Source: CAZCPB01 sp044223975
GTDB lineage: Bacteria; Planctomycetota; Phycisphaerae; Phycisphaerales; UBA1924
Direction: 5' to 3'
Length of the DNA stretch: 64,000 nt
Assembly (NCBI GenBank): GCA_044223975.1
Contig: JBGALI010000009.1
Span: forward strand, 124,001 to 188,000
The notes below the pieces were generated by a model. It made no database searches. It was not told the DNA's origin and saw only the letters and a list, made by a program, of their open reading frames with translations. Both the position numbers and the translations under genes were made by a program. Below, in pieces: positions 60,283 to 64,000 of the stretch; the first letter of the stretch is position 1, and each line of letters opens with the position of its first letter.

Positions 60283-62322
60283 TCAGTCGTCAACGACTCC
60301 CACGCCCTTGGGCAGTGCCTCAAGGAACCGCTTCCCGTACCGCGCCGTCACGATCCGCGGGTCCAGCACCACTACGCGACCCGTGTCGGTCTTGGAGCGG
60401 ATCAACCGCCCGAATCCCTGCTTGAACATGATGATCGCCCGCGGCAGGGAATCCTCCATGAACGGGTTGCCGCCGCCCTGCTCGATGCGCTCGAGGCGGG
60501 CCTCGGTGAGCGGGCGGTCGGGAGGTTCGAACGGGAGCTTGGTGATGATGACGTTGCGCAGGCCGTGCCCGCGGACATCAACGCCCTGCCAGAAGCTTGC
60601 CGCGCCCAGCAGGACGCTGCGCTCATCGGTGCGGAACCGTTCGAGGATGCTGGAACGAGAACCGCCCGCCCCCTGCACCAACAGCGGGAACCCGAGGTCG
60701 TGCAGAGGCTCGGCGATGAGTCTGGCCACCGCGTTCAGAATTGCGAAACTGGTGAACAGGACGAACGCCCCGCCCTCGGTCTGCCGGACGTGGTGGACGA
60801 CACGCTCGGCCAGGGCCCGCGCGTAGCCCGGGTCCTTGTTGGATGGCACAGCGCGGTCGACATGGAGCGTGACCTGTCGGGCGTAATCGAACGGACTGCC
60901 GAGCTGGAGGGTGCGGGCGCCCTCGGCGCCAAGTCGGGAGATGGCGTGCGCGAACGCGGTTTCACCGCTCTCGGAACTCTCGTCGTCGCGCACGGTGCGG
61001 ACGGCGAGCGTCGCGCTGGTGAGGATGACGCTGTGGTCCTGCGCGAACAGACGCTCCTTGAGCATCGGCGCCACATCCACGGGTGAGCATGCCAGAGTGA
61101 CTCGGCGGAAGCGTGAGGACTCGGCCGGGCCGTCGTCGCCGCCACTGGTTTCGACCCAGTACGCGCACCCGGGCATGGCCTGATCGATGAGAGCGGCGGT
61201 GTCGCTGGCGATTTCGGCGGCGCGGATCGCGTACGCGTTGAGCTCGAAGCGGTCGGGCTCGCTGTTGGTGAGCTCGCGCAGCGCGCGAAGTCGGACGGTC
61301 AGTTCGTTCATCGCCGGGGAAAGCGTGTTGGGCACGACACCGGCGCGGCGGATGCGGCCGGGCTTGGCCCGGACGGGCTGGTACGACGCTCCGTCGTCCT
61401 CGCTGCCGCCCTCGTTGACACGGAGAAGCGACTCGAAGAAGTCCCGTGCCGACTCGTGGGCGTCAGCGACGGCGCTGATCGCTTTCTCCACGGGCTCGGC
61501 GTCCTTCACGAGCAGCCCGAGCTGCGAGAGGTAGCCGCGCCCACTCCGGCCCTCGTACAGCGTGCGGAGAAGGTGGTTCACGCGCCCTTCGCTGAGCGAG
61601 ATCCCGAAGTGCTCGGCGGCCACGTCCTCGACGTGATGAGCCTCGTCCAGAATCACGTGGTGGTATTGCGGCAGGAAACCGACCTCCTGCGCACGCAGCG
61701 CGAGGTCGCTGAAGAAAAGGGCGTGGTTGCAGACGAGCAGGTTGGCGCCCTCCATGGCGCGCCGGGCGTTCTGGTAAAAGCAGTCCTCGTTGTTGGGGCA
61801 ACGCTTACCCATGCAGTTGCCCGAGTCGGACTGCACTCGGTCCCACACTCCCGGCCGTTCGAGCGTCGGGAGCGTGGAGAGGGTGCCGTCGAGCGTGTCC
61901 AGGGCCCAGTCCTGGATCACGTGAAGCGAGCGGCGCGAGGCAGGGTCGGAGAACAATCGCTCCTGGCGTTCCGAGGCCATGCGGAGGCGGCGGATGCTGA
62001 CGTAGTTGCCGCGGCCCTTGACGAGAACGGGCTTGAGTCGGTTGCGCGTCGGCTCACCGGCGACGGGCTCGGGATCGAGAATCGATTGAAGGAGCGGGAT
62101 GTCCTTCTGGACGAGCTGCTCCTGCAGAGAAATCGTGTTGGTGACGACGACAACGGTTTCCTTGTGCTGCAGGACCCGAAGGATCGCGGGGACCAGGTAG
62201 GCAAAGGACTTCCCCACGCCCGTCCCGGCCTCGACGAGCAGGTGAGACTTCTCCTCCATGGCGCGAGCGACCGCGCCGGCCATTTCCGTCTGTTCAGGGC
62301 GCGCTTCGAACGACGCTCCCAA
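60283..62322 (-). CDS. dinG: DinG-like DNA helicase
   Basis: The protein has 679 residues from the TTG at 62322. Motifs are Walker A EAGTGVGKS (31-39), DEAH (226-229), SATLA, and the C-terminal GQGVDVRG-like (WQGVDVRG) and QGFGRLIRS. It belongs to the XPD/DinG superfamily-2 helicases. Three iron-sulfur Cys are present with the DinG spacing (Cys170, Cys175, Cys181), but the first ligand position, KGRGNYVS, has Ser109 instead of Cys. Homologous sequence (SGPIAHAL) lies upstream of the TTG in the same frame without ATG/GTG/TTG, so the start is uncertain. rsmG ends just upstream. Confidence 0.87.
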   Translation of the reverse strand: MGASFEARPEQTEMAGAVARAMEEKSHLLVEAGTGVGKSFAYLVPAILRVLQHKETVVVVTNTISLQEQLVQKDIPLLQSILDPEPVAGEPTRNRLKPVLVKGRGNYVSIRRLRMASERQERLFSDPASRRSLHVIQDWALDTLDGTLSTLPTLERPGVWDRVQSDSGNCMGKRCPNNEDCFYQNARRAMEGANLLVCNHALFFSDLALRAQEVGFLPQYHHVILDEAHHVEDVAAEHFGISLSEGRVNHLLRTLYEGRSGRGYLSQLGLLVKDAEPVEKAISAVADAHESARDFFESLLRVNEGGSEDDGASYQPVRAKPGRIRRAGVVPNTLSPAMNELTVRLRALRELTNSEPDRFELNAYAIRAAEIASDTAALIDQAMPGCAYWVETSGGDDGPAESSRFRRVTLACSPVDVAPMLKERLFAQDHSVILTSATLAVRTVRDDESSESGETAFAHAISRLGAEGARTLQLGSPFDYARQVTLHVDRAVPSNKDPGYARALAERVVHHVRQTEGGAFVLFTSFAILNAVARLIAEPLHDLGFPLLVQGAGGSRSSILERFRTDERSVLLGAASFWQGVDVRGHGLRNVIITKLPFEPPDRPLTEARLERIEQGGGNPFMEDSLPRAIIMFKQGFGRLIRSKTDTGRVVVLDPRIVTARYGKRFLEALPKGVGVVDD

Positions 62323-62379
62323 AGCGTGCGCGATGGGGCCTGAATCAGAAAGGATGGAAAGGAGCGCCGAATCGATGGA

Positions 62380-63246
62380 TCAGCGCTCCTTCGACCGGCC
62401 CACACCCAGGGGCGCCCTTTTCGGCTCCCCGTCTCGCCGCGGATAGTCACGCGGCGTTGCGGAACTCTTTCCGAGCGCCACGATTCTGCCGGTTGGAGTC
62501 TCAACCGTGCCCGCGTGCACGGCCATCAATCGTTTCAACGCCTCCGCGGCTTCCGCCAGTTCCTCCCCGGCCTTCTGGCCCTTGATGAGGAAGATGCCGC
62601 CGCCGATCCGGGCAAAGGGCACGGTCAGTTCGGCCACTACCGCCAGCGGTCCCACGGCACGTGCAATGACCGCGTCGTACGACTCCCGATGTCCGCCCGC
62701 GCGACCGCCGCCCGCGACCTTTTCGCCGCGATCGTGGCCGGCGACTTCGGCCCGCTGTTCGAGGATCGAAACGTTTTCCAATCCAAGCACGCGCACCACA
62801 TCACGCAGGTAGGCGACCTTCTTGCCGGTGGCCTCGAGGAGCGTGAATTTCAATCGCGGCAGCACCAGCGCCAGCGGTACGCCCGGGAGCCCGCCGCCGG
62901 AGCCAACATCGATCACGCGCGACCCTTCCGGCAGTTCGCCAAGGAACTGAAGGAGCGTCAGCGAGTCGAAGATGTGCCTGGTCCACGCTTCTGCAGGGTC
63001 GCGGATCGATGTCAGATTGAACGCTGTATTGGCGTCGAGGAGCAACGCCAGAAACTGGCCCAATCGCTCGGGGTCACCGGGATCAAACTCGATCCCGTTT
63101 TCGCGGCACAGGTCCACGAACCCGGCTGGCACCGGGATGGGGGCCGGCGGAGTCGCCGGGGCTTTCCAGACGGCGGGACGGGGGATGTACGTGGCCGGAG
63201 TCGGCCCCTTGGGTGCGCGGGCGTCGGGATGGCGGATGGGCTTCAT
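62380..63246 (-). CDS. rsmG: 16S rRNA (guanine527-N7)-methyltransferase
   Basis: The protein has 288 residues. The SAM-binding motif (VIDVGSGGGLPGVPLA), LLEATGKKVAYLRDVV and VSILEQRAEV identify RsmG/GidB, which methylates G527 of 16S rRNA. Two low-complexity insertions are seen: a Pro/Ala-rich N-terminal extension of about 40 residues and a Gly-rich loop (GEKVAGGGRAGGHRE). The ATG at 63246 is chosen; an in-frame start at 63336 is possible. The last codons contain AAGGAG that could serve as ribosome site for dinG. Confidence 0.92.
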   Translation of the reverse strand: MKPIRHPDARAPKGPTPATYIPRPAVWKAPATPPAPIPVPAGFVDLCRENGIEFDPGDPERLGQFLALLLDANTAFNLTSIRDPAEAWTRHIFDSLTLLQFLGELPEGSRVIDVGSGGGLPGVPLALVLPRLKFTLLEATGKKVAYLRDVVRVLGLENVSILEQRAEVAGHDRGEKVAGGGRAGGHRESYDAVIARAVGPLAVVAELTVPFARIGGGIFLIKGQKAGEELAEAAEALKRLMAVHAGTVETPTGRIVALGKSSATPRDYPRRDGEPKRAPLGVGRSKER

Positions 63247-63310
63247 CTGGAGTGCATCGTTGGCCGGGTGCGCGACCGACGCTCTGGACACCCGATTCGG
63301 ACCGTCGGCA

Positions 63311-64000
63311 TCACATTCCCTCGTCGCTGAACTCAAAGGAGTGCCGGACCGGCGGCCGCGGCCGACGCAGCGCGATGCTGAAGACCAGGCCCGTCATGAT
63401 CCAGACCGTGACCAGGCTTGATCCCCCGTAACTGACGTACGGCAGCGTGATCCCGATGATCGGCAGCAGGCCGACGTTCATGCCGATATTGACGAACGCC
63501 TGAGCGCTGATGAACGCGGCGAGCCCCACCGCCACTAGACGCCCAAAGGGTTCGCGGGTTGCCGCGGCGGTGATGAACGCGCCGAGCATCCAGAGCACGT
63601 AGCAGGCCATGACCGCCACCGCGCCCAGCAGGCCGAACCGACCCACGATGACAGCGAAGATCATGTCGTTGTGGCGTTCGGGAAGGGCGTTGTACTTGAG
63701 CAGCGTGCCCGCCCGATCGGCCCCCGGACCGGCCGCGCCGCCAGAGCCGATCAGCCGCTGTGCCGCGACACCCTGCATGTTCACGTCCCGGTCGGCGCTC
63801 GAGTCCCCCTGGAACTGCCGGACCAGTCCGACGATCCGTGCCTTCTGGTGCGGCATCAGCAGGGGATATGCCGCCGGCGCGGCCAGGGTTGCGACAACCA
63901 CAATGATCACCAGGTGCTTGAGCCGCATCCCCGCGGCCACCAGCATGGCGAAAAGAGCCGGCACGAACAGCAGCGCCGTGCCCAGGTCGGGCTGGAGCGT
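63311..64000 (-). CDS. rodA: RodA/FtsW-family peptidoglycan polymerase (5' end outside window)
   Basis: The frame is open to the end of the window (TLQPDLGTALLF is read at the edge), so only the C-terminal 229 residues are visible. They contain membrane helices, the loop with LPERHNDMIFAV, and the family end signature GITLPYVSYGGSS. This is a SEDS glycosyltransferase for cell-wall elongation or division. QPDLGT favours RodA over FtsW, but the call is tentative. Confidence 0.85.
   Translation of the reverse strand, partial: TLQPDLGTALLFVPALFAMLVAAGMRLKHLVIIVVVATLAAPAAYPLLMPHQKARIVGLVRQFQGDSSADRDVNMQGVAAQRLIGSGGAAGPGADRAGTLLKYNALPERHNDMIFAVIVGRFGLLGAVAVMACYVLWMLGAFITAAATREPFGRLVAVGLAAFISAQAFVNIGMNVGLLPIIGITLPYVSYGGSSLVTVWIMTGLVFSIALRRPRPPVRHSFEFSDEGM

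Overview
The window looks like a chromosome segment of a high-GC planctomycete, most likely of the Phycisphaerae. The evidence is the mix of families: Ser/Thr kinases fused to other domains, small ECF sigma factors, secreted proteins with the N-terminal LEPR motif, paired dockerin-like calcium loops ending in a terminal Cys, a class-3 fructose bisphosphatase, and secreted kelch and beta-helix proteins. This assignment is inference; no rRNA or other marker gene is present.

Layout. (1) 1-2111: 3' part of a six-hairpin glycosidase, chromosomal. (2) 2122-24311: a composite island of about 22 kb. It runs from a relic of a tRNA-Gly 3' half (2122-2177), through a second relic (7384-7499), to the intact tRNA-Gly(TCC) gene (24240-24311). 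Each right-hand copy lies beside the N-terminal part of a planctomycete-type tyrosine integrase: a 59-codon relic at 7174-7353 and a truncated gene at 23704-24135. I read this as two elements inserted in tandem at the same tRNA. The left element carries an ECF sigma/anti-sigma pair, a ferric-reductase-like protein fused to a Rieske domain, and a YHS-domain protein. The right element carries a double-kelch secreted protein, a truncated TPR protein, a beta-helix LEPR protein, a Ser/Thr kinase, an ECF sigma factor and a dockerin-like protein. (3) 24312-40575: core and accessory chromosome with proS, a cytochrome b562-like protein, class-3 fbp, a CHASE2 Ser/Thr kinase translationally coupled to a lipoprotein, a CBS protein, a second LEPR protein, a Gfo/Idh/MocA oxidoreductase and an ECF sigma factor. 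(4) 40840-48757: a peptide-export locus. Three minus-strand genes form an operon of the NHLM type (HlyD-like adaptor, C39 peptidase-ABC transporter, second ABC transporter). They face two plus-strand genes whose N-termini look like double-glycine leaders: a 299-residue protein of 35-residue repeats and a 68-residue peptide. (5) 49270-64000: tRNA-Met, an overlapping pxpB-pxpC-MFS-pxpA-hrpA operon (5-oxoproline use), a KAP-like membrane ATPase, a phosphohexomutase, a DinG-like helicase, rsmG and the end of a rodA/ftsW gene.

The most novel candidate is region 4. A complete NHLM exporter has no nitrile-hydratase-like precursor nearby; its neighbours are instead a repeat protein and a short Cys-free peptide with leaders of the LSxxELxxIxGG kind. 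Other points worth attention are the tandem tRNA-targeted island with a recurrent perfect palindrome (CCGGTAATTACCGG), the proS editing domain whose codon usage differs sharply from the rest of the gene, and a DinG homologue lacking one of the four iron-sulfur cysteines.
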